Assembly: GCA_030490835.1 (NCBI GenBank)
Contig: CM059975.1
Location: forward strand, 31,838,133-31,902,132
Direction of reading: 5' to 3'
Source of the DNA: Annona cherimola
Lineage: Eukaryota > Streptophyta > Magnoliopsida > Magnoliales > Annonaceae
Length of the DNA: 64,000 nucleotides
A model generated the notes under the pieces. The model ran no database searches. It saw nothing but the letters and a program-made list of their open reading frames with translations, and was not told the DNA's origin. The position numbers and the translations under genes are program-made. Positions 45,330 to 57,922 of the stretch are shown here, in pieces (the first letter of the stretch is position 1; each line of letters starts with the position of its first letter).

Positions 45330-47188
45330 ATATGTGTGTGTGTGCAGTCTTTCTACTTAAACCGTATAAGAGGAAGGAGATAATAGAAAAAAGAAATCTT
45401 TTTTTTAACCTGTTGAATTTGACTGCTTGCTTAGTCTTCTTCCTTGGGAGAAAAAGAAAAACTTTATCTTTATACCAATCTTGCTTGACGTCCATTGCGT
45501 GTTTGTCTTTCACTGTTTTTCTTTTTTTGTGGTCTCTCTCTGTTTTTTTTTCCTGCTCCTTCATGGTTGCCTTGACTAATTGTTTTTTAACTGATGCTTG
45601 CCGTCAGCTCATCTTGGTGGGTCCTTCGGCATGCATTAATATAAGGCTGCCAGGAATCTCTTTTATGCACTGTCCAGCCTCATTTGTTGCCAGCGTATTT
45701 TCATTTCATTTCATTTTTTTTTCTACAGTAAGCCACGTTCCCTAGGCTGCTTTACCTAGGTGGAAAAAGCAAATTAAATTGGTCCTTGTGAAACCAATGA
45801 TTCCCTTTTTTAAAAAAAGAACGTACACATTACATAGAGCATTAATAATTAAAATGTTGTTTAATAATTTTCTAAAACCCGTCTATATTTTAAATCACAT
45901 CAAATTAGCCGCTCATAACAAGTTTCATCTCAAAATAATTAGAAGTGGTTATGACATAATCATTTGAAATTAACTAATGCAATTCATCCAAATTTTAATT
46001 TTTCTGCCCATTTGTAATTATATTTTGTATAATCTACTCCGTTCATCAAGTAGGGTATATTAATTTAGGCATACCCGTGAAATTTCACCTGAAATGAAGT
46101 TGTATACACATAATAATTTAATTAATAAAATATAAAACATATAGTGAAAATGATACTCATCCATGTTCGCAAGGGTAAGGACGTACCATGCATTTATTGA
46201 ATCCATGCACATTTTATAATGCAAAATTTGAAATTATATAAATACATTATTAAATTATTTTTTATAATCCAATCCATCCATATTATAAAGCAAATAAATT
46301 TAATGGTCCATCTCTGTTTTCATATTAAAATGTTTAGTATTGGTTAAGATATTAGCATTCATAATTGATTCATGAAATCTCATACAATTCTAGTTGTTTA
46401 AAAAATTTTAAAACATATTTTTCATGATCTAATCCATTCATTATACAGGGCATGTTAAAATAGGCTTGCCCATAAAATTTCATCTCAAACAGCCTTAAAT
46501 ATACTAAGACATTAATTTAACAAATAATTAATTAAAAATAAAAATTACGGACATGAGGTTTCTATGGTGTAAGCTTGCATGGGTTTTACTTTTGGGCACG
46601 TTTTCTGATGCACTTAAGTTAAATACATCGATCAATTATTTTTCATAATTTAATCCATCTAGATTAGAGAGTACATAATTTAGTACTTCCAATTAAATTC
46701 TCTTGTCGATTACATTTTAAGTTATAATGAAAATAGTGTAGATGAATATAAGCACTTAATTAGGATCCCTAATTAGCCCAAATTTTTCTATTTATTTTTA
46801 TTTTTTCATAAGTTCCGTGAATTTAAACAGTTTCAATTAGTAAAATTTAGAATTCTGAAATTTCCTTCTGAAAAATTTATAAAAATTCATTTTCATATCT
46901 AATCTTTATGAAATCATTATTTACCATTTTTTTTATAAATTTCAAATGTAACCTTTATGAATTCCAATTAAGTCCTATTTTTGTCTCTACTCTTTTCAAA
47001 TTTACCAATCAATCCCCTTTTCAAAATTTGCAATTCGATCTTACTTGTCTAAAATTACAATTTAGTCTTTTTGTAAACATACACACTTTTCTATAACTTT
47101 ACACTAATAATATACATACTGTACACGCTTTCAGTATACATCACATTCACTAAGTTTTAAATAACATGAGTTTCACACAAAAGTTGAA
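45330..47188. other. 1.9 kb without recognised features
   Basis: The left part (45340-45745) has an open plus-strand frame of 137 codons, rich in Phe, Leu, Ser and Cys, with no motif or homologue that I recognise. The rest is A/T-rich with ordinary intergenic composition. I call no gene. Confidence 0.45.
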
Positions 47189-47447
47189 GGGTATGTTTGG
47201 GAAGTAATAAAATTTTTAATAAAAAATTTTTGATGTAAAAGATTTTGAAATGAGAGAAAATGATAGGATATAATAGAGGTAATGATGAGAACTAAAGAGA
47301 ATAAATTTAAAATAGATAGATTAGTTGTATGAGTAGTTGTACAGGAAGATATAAAGAAATAATTAAAAAATAGGGTGATAGTAGAGAGCAAAAGGTTTTA
47401 GATTGAAAAGTTCTACATTGAAAAGTTTTGGGAAAAAAGAAACACCC
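47189..47447 (-). mobile_element. Tourist-like MITE
   Basis: Starts GGGTATGTTTGGGAAG and ends GAAAAAAGAAACACCC, with the family interior in minus order (GATAGGATATAATAGAGGTA, AATTTAAAATAGATAGATTA). No matching 3-bp duplication is visible, so one edge may have eroded. Confidence 0.65.
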
Positions 47448-48412
47448 ACAAAATCTAAATCTCATAAACGAGTTGCAAATGCTCTATGATAAACACTTTA
47501 TTTAATTTTATTGTAGTTAGTAGATAGGCTTTGGTTATATGAAATTAGTGTCTTCAAGGTGAATCCATTTAGAAATTCTTTGATATAGTGTCATTGTAGT
47601 TTTTAAAAATTTTAATTTCTAACAATAACCAACTATACTATTTAGAAAGATGTTTCTGTAGAATTTATGTTAATTAATAACAAACTTGTTTCTATTTTTT
47701 AATTTATGTCAATTAAGCTTCTTTGTTGCTATTTTTGTTATTTTAGTTTACTGTGGAGAGGCTCAATAATTTTTGCTTCTTATGGAAAGTAATGCATGAG
47801 GAGAAGCAGTTGATCAGTTTGAATGCATAAATGAAGTGATCAAAGTTGTGTCATTAAATGTGGACGAGGTTATCAACAATTTTGTGCGCGAGATTCTCAC
47901 ATGGAGTTAAGAGTAATGGATGATATAGTTCAAACAGAGGCAGGGGAAAAAACTATGATTTAAATGTACAGGAAAACCTCAAGTATAGATGTAAATTCAT
48001 GTGATGTCCAAAATACAGCTATGAATTTCATACCAGATGCTCCATTGGAAGTAAAGCCTATTTTAGGTATGGAGTTTGCTTTAGAAGAAGAAGTTTTCAC
48101 ATTCTATAATCATTTTGCTTGGATTTGTGGCTTTAGTGTGTGAAAAGATAGCACATGTAAAACAAGGTCGGGTGAGCTTATTAGGTGAGTGCTAAGATGC
48201 TCCAAAGTTGGTGAGAGTCTTAAAAAATTAATGGATGCTGATAAAAGGAAACGGAAAGCTTGTCCTTTTCTCATTGTTCATGTCAGCAATGCTTGTAGTG
48301 AATTTCAATGTCCAACTGAAGATATTCAACATCACCCAATTTATAGAGAGATATAATAATGCTCTTTGCACTCTTATAAAGACTTTTTTTTATAAAGGAA
48401 ATCACTCTAGTC

Positions 48413-51400
48413 CTACTCCCTGTCAATAATGAAGGGAGTAGAGGAAGAGTGATCCAAACGATTCATTGCCAAAAATTTGTCTGTACAAATGTTTCTACAA
48501 ATAGCTGCAGGTGGATTACCCCACCAGGACTGATGGTCCTCATAAGAAACCAAAATCAATTCAGCTAAGGAATGAGCAACTGCATTACCCTGCCGAAGAA
48601 CATGATGAGCCGAAAATGAAGCATTGCTTGTGAAGATAGTCCTGATCTCATCGATGATAAAACCTACGTCAGAGGTTATGGGTTCCGAATTTGATATGAA
48701 ATTGCATAAAATGAGGGAGTCGATTTCAAATTGAACATGTCTGAGATCCTGCTGGATTGCCCATCGAATCCCCAGAAGGAAAGTCGTAGCCTCCATGAAA
48801 AGTGATTCCCTTACCCCAGTCCGTTTCCAGCCAGAAGCCGCAACAAAATCACCAAAGGAGTCTCTAATAACAGCTGCACATCCAAAATTATCCATATTCA
48901 CGTGACAACGCGCATCCGCGTTGATCTTAACAAAAGTCGGCGGCGGTTTTGTCCAACGGGGCACCAGATAGCCATCCACAAGCCCTGACATCGATAGCTT
49001 TCTTGCACACCTATGCTGGAAAAGGTACTCAATACACCAGTCCAGAATGTCAGTGAAAATTGGTTGAAGATTCTCTTCCCTAAACTTGTTTCGAAGATAC
49101 CACACCCTCCAGCAGCACAGAATAAAGAGGGTGAGATCCCTAATATTTTTCCTCCGCACGAGAGTTTCCATAATTTCTCTGACCGAGGTTCCATGAGGGT
49201 CCAATCTCGCTGCCCTCCAGCAGACCCCCAGAGACTTAGCACACTCCAAAAACAGGTGGTTCACATCTTCGATATCATTCTTGCATAGTAGACAGCGATT
49301 GTCAATCTCAAGGCCCCTATGACGAAGATTCTTGAGGGTGGGGAGGGCATCAATGAGGAGTCGCCATCCAAAGATAATGACCTTACTCGGGAGCCTCAGT
49401 CGCCAAATTGCCTTGTAGCAACCTAAAAGGGCCTGGTTCGCTTCATTAGAGCATAAAAGTCTATATGCCGACTTAACAGTAAAGGAGCCATTTGGTTCAT
49501 GCATCCAATATATAGAGTCATCCACCCTCCTATGAGATAGAGTGATCGAGTTTACCTGACGCCATATCGCCTCCCCTGCGGCCGCCAGAATCTGCTCCCT
49601 CTTCCATGATTTTGTTGCAGCATCAATAAAGTGACTGACTTTTATGTCCTCAGGAATAGAAATTAGGAGAGGACCCGCCTTGTCCACCTTAGAGTTGAGC
49701 CAAACATCATTAAAGAAAAACACCCGTCTCCCATCGCCAATACGCCATTTACATCCTTTCTGAATCACATCCCTCACCCTCAAAATGCTCTTCCAAGTGT
49801 ATGAATCCGAGGCCTTCGCCTTACAAGACCAAATATCAGAGAACGGGAAGTATTTTACCTTAAGGACCCTGCTACATAGCGATGAGTTACCAGCAACAAG
49901 TCTCCATACCTGCTTAGCAAGAAGGGCATAGTTGAATTTGTGGAAATCCCTAAACCCAAGCCCGCCCGCCCGCTTGGGTTTACACATCTCATTCCATGCT
50001 ACCCAGCTCATTTTCCTTTTTCCGTCCTTCTCACCCCACCAAAATTTACTTAACATCCCATTTATGTCGTTACAGAATGATTTAGGAAAAAGAAAAATGC
50101 TCATCGTGTACGCGGGGATTGCCTGAGCAACTACTTTGATTAGCACCTCTTTTCCATCCCACGACAGTAGCTTTCCCTTCCACCCTTGAATTCGGCTCCA
50201 TATACGCTCTTTAAGACCTCTGAGAAAACCCACCTTAGATCTGCCAAGCCAAGCTGGAAGGCCAAGATATTGGTTGAATTCATTTCCCGTAGATCCCAGT
50301 AGCTGAGACAAACCCCTCCTTTCACAACCATTCACATTTGAACTAAAGAAGATTGCAGTCTTATCCGCATTAACCAATTGGCCCGAGGACTCCGCATATA
50401 GTTTGAGAATATCCAAAAACTTCCTTAAGACCCCCCATCCACCCTAAGGAAGATAATCGCGTCATCCGCAAAGAATAGATGAGAAATCGTCGGACCATGA
50501 GGATGAAGTTTAATGACATAGATAGAACCCCTTATGACCTCATAAGAAATCAATGCCGAAAGACCCTCTGCACATAATAAGAATAGGTATGGGGATAGAG
50601 GGTCCCCCTGCCTTAGCTCCCTCTGAGGGAGAAAGTAGGTAGATTTGAACCCATTGACATTAACTCTATACCTCACCGAAGATATGCAGCTCATAACCCA
50701 GTTGATCCACACTTCGTTGAATTTCATTGCTTCATGACCCGTTTGATGAAGTTTCATTCAACCCTGTCATAGGCTTTTGACATGTCCAATTTGATTGTCA
50801 TCTCACGTTTCCTCCCATTCTTATGCCTTCGTAAAGAGTGGATAGCCTCATAAGCGACTAACATATTGTCGATGATGAGACGACCCGGGAGAAATACGCT
50901 TTGTTCATCTCCAATAACCTCCTTGAGAACCCCCCGAAGTCTGTTAGCCAGCACCTTAGTCAGAACTTTGTAGACCACGTTGCAGAGACTGATTGGTCTA
51001 AACTGAGATAACATTTGGGCCCCATTCCTCTTCGGGATTAAAATCAACGTGGTTGCATTTACATCCTTTAAGTGCCTACGAAGATGGTCAGGATTGCGCT
51101 CATCCATGAACCTCTTGCACCAATCGATGATCTCTGCCCCAACTGTACTCCAGTGCCACTGGTAAAAGCCCGCCGACATGCCATCCGGGCCTGGCGCCTT
51201 AGTTGGACCCATTTCTTTAACCGCCTTCACCACTTCCTCATTTTGCAAAGGGGCCATCAGTGAGCATCTTTGACTGTCATAGAGACTTTTAGTTATTACC
51301 TCCTCCACCCATGACGCATCCAGGGGCGATGATGATGTGTAGAGTTCCTGAAAGTGTTTAACCGTTAAATCCATCAACTGATCCTGGTCCTTGATCCAGC

Positions 51401-52595
51401 TTCCATTGTGATCCTTCAGTGCCTCGATGAAATTTGAACGACGTCTGTTTGAAGCAAAACGGTGGAAGAACTTGGTGTTCTTGTCCCCCTCCATAAGCCA
51501 ATGTGATTTCGCCCGAATCCTCCACAATTGCTCCTCATCTTCCAAGTGAAGGTTGATTTGGTATTTGACATTCTGCATCGCGTCATCCCTTCCATCGCTT
51601 GGACTCGAGCCCATAAAAGAAGTAAGCTCCCTTTGTTTCCGCTCAATAGCTTTCCGGATGTTGCCCCTCTTTCTGCTATTCCACTTAGAGAGTTCGATAC
51701 CGCATCGGTTTAGTTTCCATGAGAGCTTGTCAGTTGCACTCATTGTCGCTGAAGGAGTGGACCTCCAAACTTGGTTGATGATCTTAGAAGCCTCTTCATC
51801 ACGATCCCAGAAGAGCTCGTATCGGAACTCCCTTGGCGGTTTACTCCTCCCCCCAATCGGATCAAGATTTAGCCTTATTGGGCAATGGTCAGAAGTAGAG
51901 GTAGCAAGATGGCTTATAGTCGCGTTTGGAAACATGTTCAGCCAAGCAAGTGAAGCCAACCCCCTATCCAGTCTAGCCTCCACTCTTTGCCTCCCGCGTC
52001 TATTATTTCTCCATGTCATAGGAGCGCCCATGAAACCGAGATCCTGCAATTGGCATCTATCAACAACCTCACAAAACCGATCCATTTGGGCTTGGGGGCG
52101 GTTTCTACAACTGTTGTATTCACTTAGTCCCATTACTTCATTAAAATCCCCCATTACTAACCAAGGATCACAGCTCCTAACGCTAAGCATATGAAGAATG
52201 TTCCAACTTAGGTACCTGTTGTGAGTTTCGGGATGGCCGTAAAAGCCCGTGAACCTCCAACCCATAAACTCCGCCTCAATATGGTGGGTAGAAAAGCTTT
52301 TAATGCAAGCCGACTTATCATTATTCCACAAAAGCGCCAAACCCCCCTTCCTCCCTTCCGGCTCCACCGGGAAGCAACAATCAAAAGTGAGTCTTCTTCT
52401 CACACCTTCCATCTCTTTCGATGTGCATTTTGTTTCACACAGGAAGATCAAACAGGGAACTTGTTTCCTGACTACTTCAAGCAGGCTACGAATTGCCCGT
52501 GGGTTCCCAAGCCCACGGCAATTCCAGGCTATGATGGCCATTTTAGGGGAGGCGGGGCTGTGGACTCCCCACAGCCACCACCTCTTCCCCATCAC
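48413..52595 (-). pseudogene. LINE copy 2 ORF2 (endonuclease-RT-RNase H), nearly intact
   Basis: The L1 replication protein. The likely start is the ATG of MAIIAWNCRGLG at 52541; the frame opens to 52595 but with a GTG, and an ATG lies at 52592. Endonuclease motifs are all present: WNCRG, LCETK, GDFNEV, RLDRG, TSDHCPI (to about 51865). The HWLMEGDKNTKFFHR linker lies near 51490. Reverse transcriptase has [20 protein letters not shown] near 51000, KLDMSKAYDRV near 50775 and the catalytic FADDAIIF near 50465. Next come the zinc-binding segment CLLCKNDIEDVNHLFLEC near 49290 and a plant-type RNase H domain (NADARCHVN near 48910, EATTFLLG, EIDSLILC) ending at 48413. Breaks: a Trp-to-stop change at about 50753, a one-base deletion near 50728, and a one-base deletion near 50435 just after FADD. 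About 1390 codons if repaired. Confidence 0.9.
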
Positions 52596-54238
52596 TGCTT
52601 ACCAGTGTTTTGTTCCGCTTATACATGACCCGCCTTTCATCCAAATCATTACTAAGACCTCTTTTCCCATTACCCAAATCATGTTCCCCCACCCCCGATA
52701 AAAGAGCCCTTGACTTGCCCCCTTCTAGCCCGTCTTTTCCACTTACCGCCTGTCCCACTGAAAACACCCCCTCCACCAGATTCTGGATTCATGTAATGCA
52801 TAATAGTTTGCCCCCCCATGTGGTATAGATTCCCCTCTTCCCTCTACCCCCCACTGTCCACGACCAACTACCCCTCCATGTGGTTCAGACCCCCCGCATC
52901 ATTGGTCCCTCCCTTCCTCTCCATCACCTTCGTATTGCCTCTGCACTTCCCCATTGTATGGATCTGCATTCCCCCCCTCAAAGTCTTCAGAGCATCATTT
53001 TGCATAGAAGAGCTCCCCAACTGCTGCCCACATATCCCAACCTCCATTTGCTTCGGTAAGTGGTCTTCATTACCCTTCATCATTCCATTCGTTGCCCCTT
53101 CTTTAAGCAGTACAACCTGCTGTTCACTAAGACAATACACATTGTCTAGTGGGTAAGGAGGATCTGAGGGCTTCTGTTGGTAGCCAGAGGTATCCACTTC
53201 CATGTCAGTCTTTACAGCATGAAGCTGGCCTGGCATTGTAGCTGTCAAAAATACCACTTCATCAATGGATTCTGTCCTTTGGAGAAGACATGGTGCCGTC
53301 GTACCTTCCCCGCTCCCACTCTGCTCTGATTCAACTGCATCTTCCTCCCCCCGGCATTGTTCCAGGTTGCCTGGTTGACTGCATTGCCCTCCCTGTTCTT
53401 CGCCTATAGCCTCATTCTCCTTCTGCTTGGAACTGTCCTCCATCTGTCCCCCTTGGGTACACACATTCTTTCCCAAATACTTGATTGGTGTTACCCTATT
53501 ACTATTGTAGGAAACATCCCGTATCTGCAGTGGTTTGGCTCCCGCTCTAAGCCAGCTCCCGTACGGCAAGTCATCTTCGATTAGCGGCTTAATCATTATA
53601 GTGTTCTTGGCACAGTCCCGATGGGTATGGCCCAATCTCCCACACATATAACAGAAAAGTGGGAGCTTTTAATATTGAAACGATACCCATTTGCGCTGCT
53701 GAGTTCCTATCTTGATGAATATGCCTCTTCTCAGAGGTTCTCGGCAATCGATCAGCACTTTGAGCTTAAGTCCGAATTCCGAAGCCACCACTTTGATTAA
53801 TTCTTCAAACGAGGCACTAATGTTGTGGCCCAATTGCATCTTATCAACAATATATGGAATCCCAGAGACTTGCATCCACATAGGCGTTTTAACAAGCACT
53901 ATGCGGTCAATATCTGTCTCCTCCTTCAGTTCCGATACCAGCACTAGATTTTTGTCGATCGTCCATGGACAGCCCATCAGTATTCGCTCCTTGTCAGCTT
54001 GGTTGAACAGTGATACCTGATACAGGTTCTCCCCTAACTCCATGAACTGACACGGTTCCTTTGGTCGCCAGAGCCTTCTTAGCATCGATCTGAACAACTC
54101 CTTGTTATATGATTTAGACACCCAGACGGAGCAGATGATGGACAATCCGTCCGCTGGCTTTAGCTTCTTGATTGCCTCATCCATTATCGCCATTGTTTGG
54201 AGTTCAGCCTCCAATAAGTCCGCTACACTTGGATTCAT
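52543..54238 (-). pseudogene. LINE copy 2 ORF1 (DUF4283/zinc knuckle), one stop
   Basis: The ORF1 nucleic-acid-binding protein. The ATG at 54238 opens MNPSVADLLEAELQ. The DUF4283-like domain spans about residues 20-190 (WVSKSYNKELFRSMLRRLW, ENLYQVSLFNQ, MWMQVSGIPY). A single stop, at codon 190, changes YEKLPLF to Y-stop-KLPLF; the same frame continues to 52868. The zinc knuckle CYMCGRLGHTHRDC (C-x2-C-x4-H-x4-C) is complete at about residues 195-208 and is followed by KPLIEDDLPYGSWLRAGAKP. The C-terminal part is Gln/Glu/Gly-rich and low in conservation. Beyond 52868 a shifted frame continues to 52543, touching the start of ORF2. Copy 1 has a parallel tail. Confidence 0.82.
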
Positions 54239-56371
54239 TGGTGTGTTCCTGTTTTTCCGAAGCTTCCGCCCCTTGCTCTGTAATCTTAAGCTGCTCCACG
54301 TCTTCTAATTTCGTCCTCGCAACCGGCGCCGACTCCCAATGCCTGCACGATCTCCCTCTTGCCCCAACCCGGTCCCGAGCACGACAGAATTGTCAATCAG
54401 GACCACCGAGGAGGAGAAATTTTCCACTCTTAGAAAGACTTGTAGATTGTGGTCTCACAAGAATTTCACAGCTAAACACCTGACTATGATTACAAATTTA
54501 AAAGAATCAGGAATTGGTGTAACATAGTCGCTTCATTTCTTCAGAAGAGAAGTAGGAGATTCTGAACATTTTGGCTTCTCAGAAAGAGATGCTAGGAATG
54601 CAATGAATACTTTAAGGTGAAAACGACAAGCAAATTATGGCAGTGATGCAAATGCTCTATTGCATTTTTTCCAAGAAAGGAGTGGAGTGGATGCTCAATT
54701 CACATACGAGATACAAGTTGATGATGATATGACATTGACTTCCTTTGTTGGGTAGATGGAAAGTCAAAACAAGGTTATATGAGATTTAATGATGTTGTGT
54801 GTTTCAACACAACATATAAGACTAATGAGTATGAAATGCCATTCGCGCCAGTTGTTGGTGTCAATCATCATAGGGAAACTATGTTATTTGGCACATGATT
54901 GCTATTTGTGGAGACAATAAAGGGCTTCACGTCGTTATTCAAGACATTTTTTAACGCAATGGGTGACATTATGCCAAAAACCATCATCACAGATCAAGAC
55001 GCGGTCATAGCAAGTGTAATAGCTACGATTTTTCTAGGCATAAATCATATGTTATGTTTATGGTACATTTGCAAGAAATTACCTGAAAAGTTGTCCCATA
55101 TCATCCATGATCATCCAAATTTTACGGCAAAATGGAATAATTATTTATATAATACAAAGACTATTGAAGATTGTGAAAGTCTTTGGGTGAACATGATAGG
55201 GGAGTTTAATCTGCAAGATAACTCATGGCTTTCTCATATATATGAGATTTGTCATAAGTGGATTCCTACTTTCACAAAAAGTATATTTTCAGCCAACATG
55301 AGAACTATAGGTAGAAGTGAGAGCATGAATGCTTTTTTTTTATGGCTTTGTGAACTATAAGTCTAATTTAATGGATTTTGCATTTGGGTATGAAAAAGCT
55401 CTTAAGAGAAGACATGAAGCTAAAGGGGAAGCTGAATTAAAAAACTTTAATGGCAGGCCTATTCTCAGAACTCGATTAAATATTGAAGCTGAAATGGCAA
55501 GTGTGTACACCTTTAATGTGTTCATTGAATTCTAAGAGGAGGTAGAGGATAACATATATTGTAATGCCTCATGTATCAGAGGTGACAATGTTATGCAGCA
55601 GTGGCAAGTAAGTTTAATAGCGCAGATGAGAGTAAGGGTAAAATTGTATTTTGGAATGCAAATGAGAAGATGGCATCATGTCATGTATGAAATTTGAATC
55701 ATGTGGGATTGTTTGTCGAAATCATTAACTGTGTTCCATTTTCTGAAGACGGAGTCCATGCCTCCATTTCATGTCTAAGACGATGGACATAAACTACTAA
55801 ATCTCGATTTAAACGACCTTACACTTCATCTTCAACCAATGTGAAACAGTCCCAATTAGTTTGTGTTCATGCAATTAGTAAGAAATGGAGTTTTCTCAGA
55901 CATGAGGCCTTAAGAAATCCTAGTGCATTTAAAATGGTCAGTGAATACATGGCCAAAGCAACTAATGCAATTAAAACATTGCCTCAGAATGATATGAATG
56001 AGAATGCAACCCCACTTCCAATTGAACATAATTGCCTTCATACAACAATTGCAGGTGATAATTTCAACTTTGTTAGTGACAGATCAAACATTATTCCATC
56101 CCACGTGCTTCAAGAGTCAAGTGCTACCTTAGCATCACAGAATTTAGAAGCACCCAATCTTGTAGGTCCACATATTGTGCGAAGAAAGGGAAGAACACTT
56201 AATCGAATAAAAGGTCCATTGGAACAAGGACATCGCAAGACAAGATTTTGTCATGGTTGTAACCAATCAGGAGTGAAACATGATAAGAGAAATTGCCCTG
56301 TATTCAAAGCAGTAGCAACTTCAAATGGGTCTATGCACTCCAGCGAACCTAACAATACTAAGGGTATATAA

Positions 56372-56934
56372 ACATTTTTTTTTCATTTATGTGTAGTATA
56401 TATGAGCTTGCCATGAATACCCATGTTCTGGCATGTGTTGTATTTAAGCATAACATCTTTTATGTGTGTAAATCTGAGTTTTTTATGACTGCCTACTTAC
56501 ACATTCTCTTTTTGTGTTTTGTAGGTTGACCTATGTGAGATGGCTTCCTCCATCTCAAGTTTTTGATTGTTAACTTTGTTTTCAATGGAGCTAAATCTCC
56601 AACTTCTACCAAAACATTATTACTATTTTGTTTTATGTACTTATTGTTCTAGTATGTTATCATTTAAGTAAGTTTGCATTGGGTAAAGTTAGATCTCCAA
56701 CTTTTATTCCCCAAAAATTGTATGATTGGTTTTCATCTTTAGTTCTTATTTGTTGAAGGCTATATTCTCTAAGTTTTAATTAGAAGTGTTACCAAATGGA
56801 AACAGTAAATGTTATATCTGTTTGATTTATACTATAGAGGAATTTTTATTGTGTTTTGTTTTAGTTATTTCCTGCAAGAACAAGAATAAGAGTAATGAAC
56901 CAAGGAGCAAGTATTAGTTAGGATGCATTCAATA
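56372..56934. other. 3' tail of the FRS-like locus and spacer
   Basis: A probable intron runs from about 56367 to 56523 (GTATAT donor, TTTTGTAG acceptor), followed by a short exon remnant GTTGACCTATGTGAGATGGC with a stop soon after. The sequence to 56934 is T-rich and could be the old 3' untranslated region. No other feature was seen. Confidence 0.4.
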
Positions 56935-57570
56935 TTGGCCAATCAACTTAGCAGATTTGAATAAAGTTAGGCTGCCCATCTTCAGATTAGATCATTCTCA
57001 AACCATTCCCAACATTTATTATCAACTGGGTGGCATCAATATTGTCCAATGCATTCATTTCAAATTAAACAATATTTGCCAATCAACTTTGTAGCTTCGA
57101 TTTATATAAAAAAAACTTAGTAGCTTTGATTAAACATAGGCTGCCCATCTTCAAATCAAATCATTCTCAAACCATTCTCAACATCCACTATCAGCTCACT
57201 TCAAAAAAAAAAAAAAAAACATTCACTATCAGTTGGGTTACATCAATATTTACCCTTGTATTCAATATTTGCAAGTCAACTTGGAAGCTTTGAATAAAGA
57301 TAGGCTCCCCATCTTCAAATTAAATCATTCTCAAACCATTCCTAACATTTACTATTAGCTGGGCTACATCAATATTTGCCATTGCATTAGTTTCAAATTA
57401 AACAATATTTGTCAATCAACTTAGCAGCTTTGATTAAAGATGGGTTGCCCATTATCAAATCAAATCATTCCTGAACCCTTCTCAAATCAAACCATTCAAT
57501 TCTCAAACCATTCCAAAATCTAACTAAACCATTCTCAAACTAAACCATTCTTCCATACTATACAATTTCA
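56935..57570. repeat. Imperfect tandem repeats of about 140-190 bp
   Basis: Words CCAATCAACTTAGCAG, TAGGCTGCCCATCTTCA, AATCATTCTCAAACCATTC and CATCAATATTTGCC recur in the same order starting near 56937, 57079, 57270 and 57412, and an A run interrupts the second unit (57206-57222). The end (57480-57560) degenerates into shorter AAACCATTC repeats. They could be subterminal repeats of a larger transposon that includes the FRS-like sequence, but no terminal inverted repeat was found. Confidence 0.65.
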
Positions 57571-57920
57571 ATTGAAACACACTATAAGATTGCTATTTGA
57601 GGCATATTGAAGTCATTATCATTAAGGGAATATTGAAGTTTTACAATTGAAGGAATAAGTGGGAAATGCACTTGGAATTACAGTGCTGTTACATAACAAC
57701 AACAAAAACAAGAATATAACGCTTAGCTTTCAATGCTTTTTGATGTTAAATCACAGATTCGCATTACAAGCTTAAACAAATATAGAATCAGTCCACATTA
57801 TAGCTAAAAAATCCATCAATCGTAGCTCTGATGATAATTCTGCATTGTAATGAACAAGAAACCAAAGTCATACTTCTGTTGGCTCCTAAAAAATCCATCA
57901 ATATGTAGCCAAAGCCATCC
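57570..57920. other. Spacer without recognised features
   Basis: A/T-rich DNA between the tandem repeats and the subtilase fragment. The words AAAAAATCCATCAAT occur twice (57807 and 57888). Nothing else is seen. Confidence 0.4.
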
Positions 57921-57922
57921 CT

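Larger units (their letters stand above)
48386..54424 (-). mobile_element. L1-type LINE, copy 2, full length
   Basis: A 6.0-kb non-LTR retrotransposon on the minus strand. It lies within the FRS-like pseudogene, between target-site duplications of 17 bp with one difference. The 3' end is the T run at about 48384-48390; the 5' end is near 54424, ahead of ORF1. ORF1 precedes ORF2, as in other plant L1 elements. Only a few mutations separate it from a coding state (one stop in ORF1; one stop and two single-base deletions in ORF2), so it is much younger than copy 1 at 12521-18665, to which it is homologous throughout. Its insertion postdates the FRS-like gene. Confidence 0.92.
48369..54441. repeat. 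17-bp target duplication of LINE copy 2
   Basis: CACTCTTATAAAGACTT at 48369-48385 and CACTCTTAGAAAGACTT at 54425-54441 differ at one base. They bracket the LINE and mark the site in the FRS-like gene where it inserted. Coordinates give the outer limits of the pair. Confidence 0.9.
47960..56371 (+). pseudogene. FAR1/FRS-like gene, split by a LINE and frameshifted
   Basis: FAR1-related (FRS) proteins are transcription factors descended from Mutator-type transposases. The FAR1 DNA-binding domain begins 47964-48140 (IPDAPLEVKPILGMEFALEE, then FYNHFAWICGFSV and a stop) and decays up to the LINE at 48386. After the LINE: DDDMTLTSF near 54725; the transposase core FNDVVCFNTTYKTNEYEMPF (about 54785) and KTIITDQDAVIA (about 54980); then RTIGRSESMNAF (about 55310). 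A SWIM zinc finger, CMKFESCGIVC (about 55680), is off frame. The C-terminal frame 55841-56371 ends with a zinc knuckle CHGCNQSGVKHDKRNC (about 56250). A splice donor follows (AAGGGTATAT near 56365), and an acceptor near 56523. At least five frameshifts or stops are present apart from the LINE. It could instead be a Mutator-like transposase of the same family; the sequence does not separate the two. Confidence 0.82.

Noticed and set aside
45332..45745. 137-codon plus-strand frame
   Set aside because: No recognisable domain, no plausible promoter, biased composition, and it starts inside a family A foldback/TG repeat.
51553..52194. Plus-strand frame of 213 codons and other plus frames in 48900-54500
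   Set aside because: These are antisense shadows of the LINE ORF1 and ORF2, which carry the conserved motifs on the minus strand.
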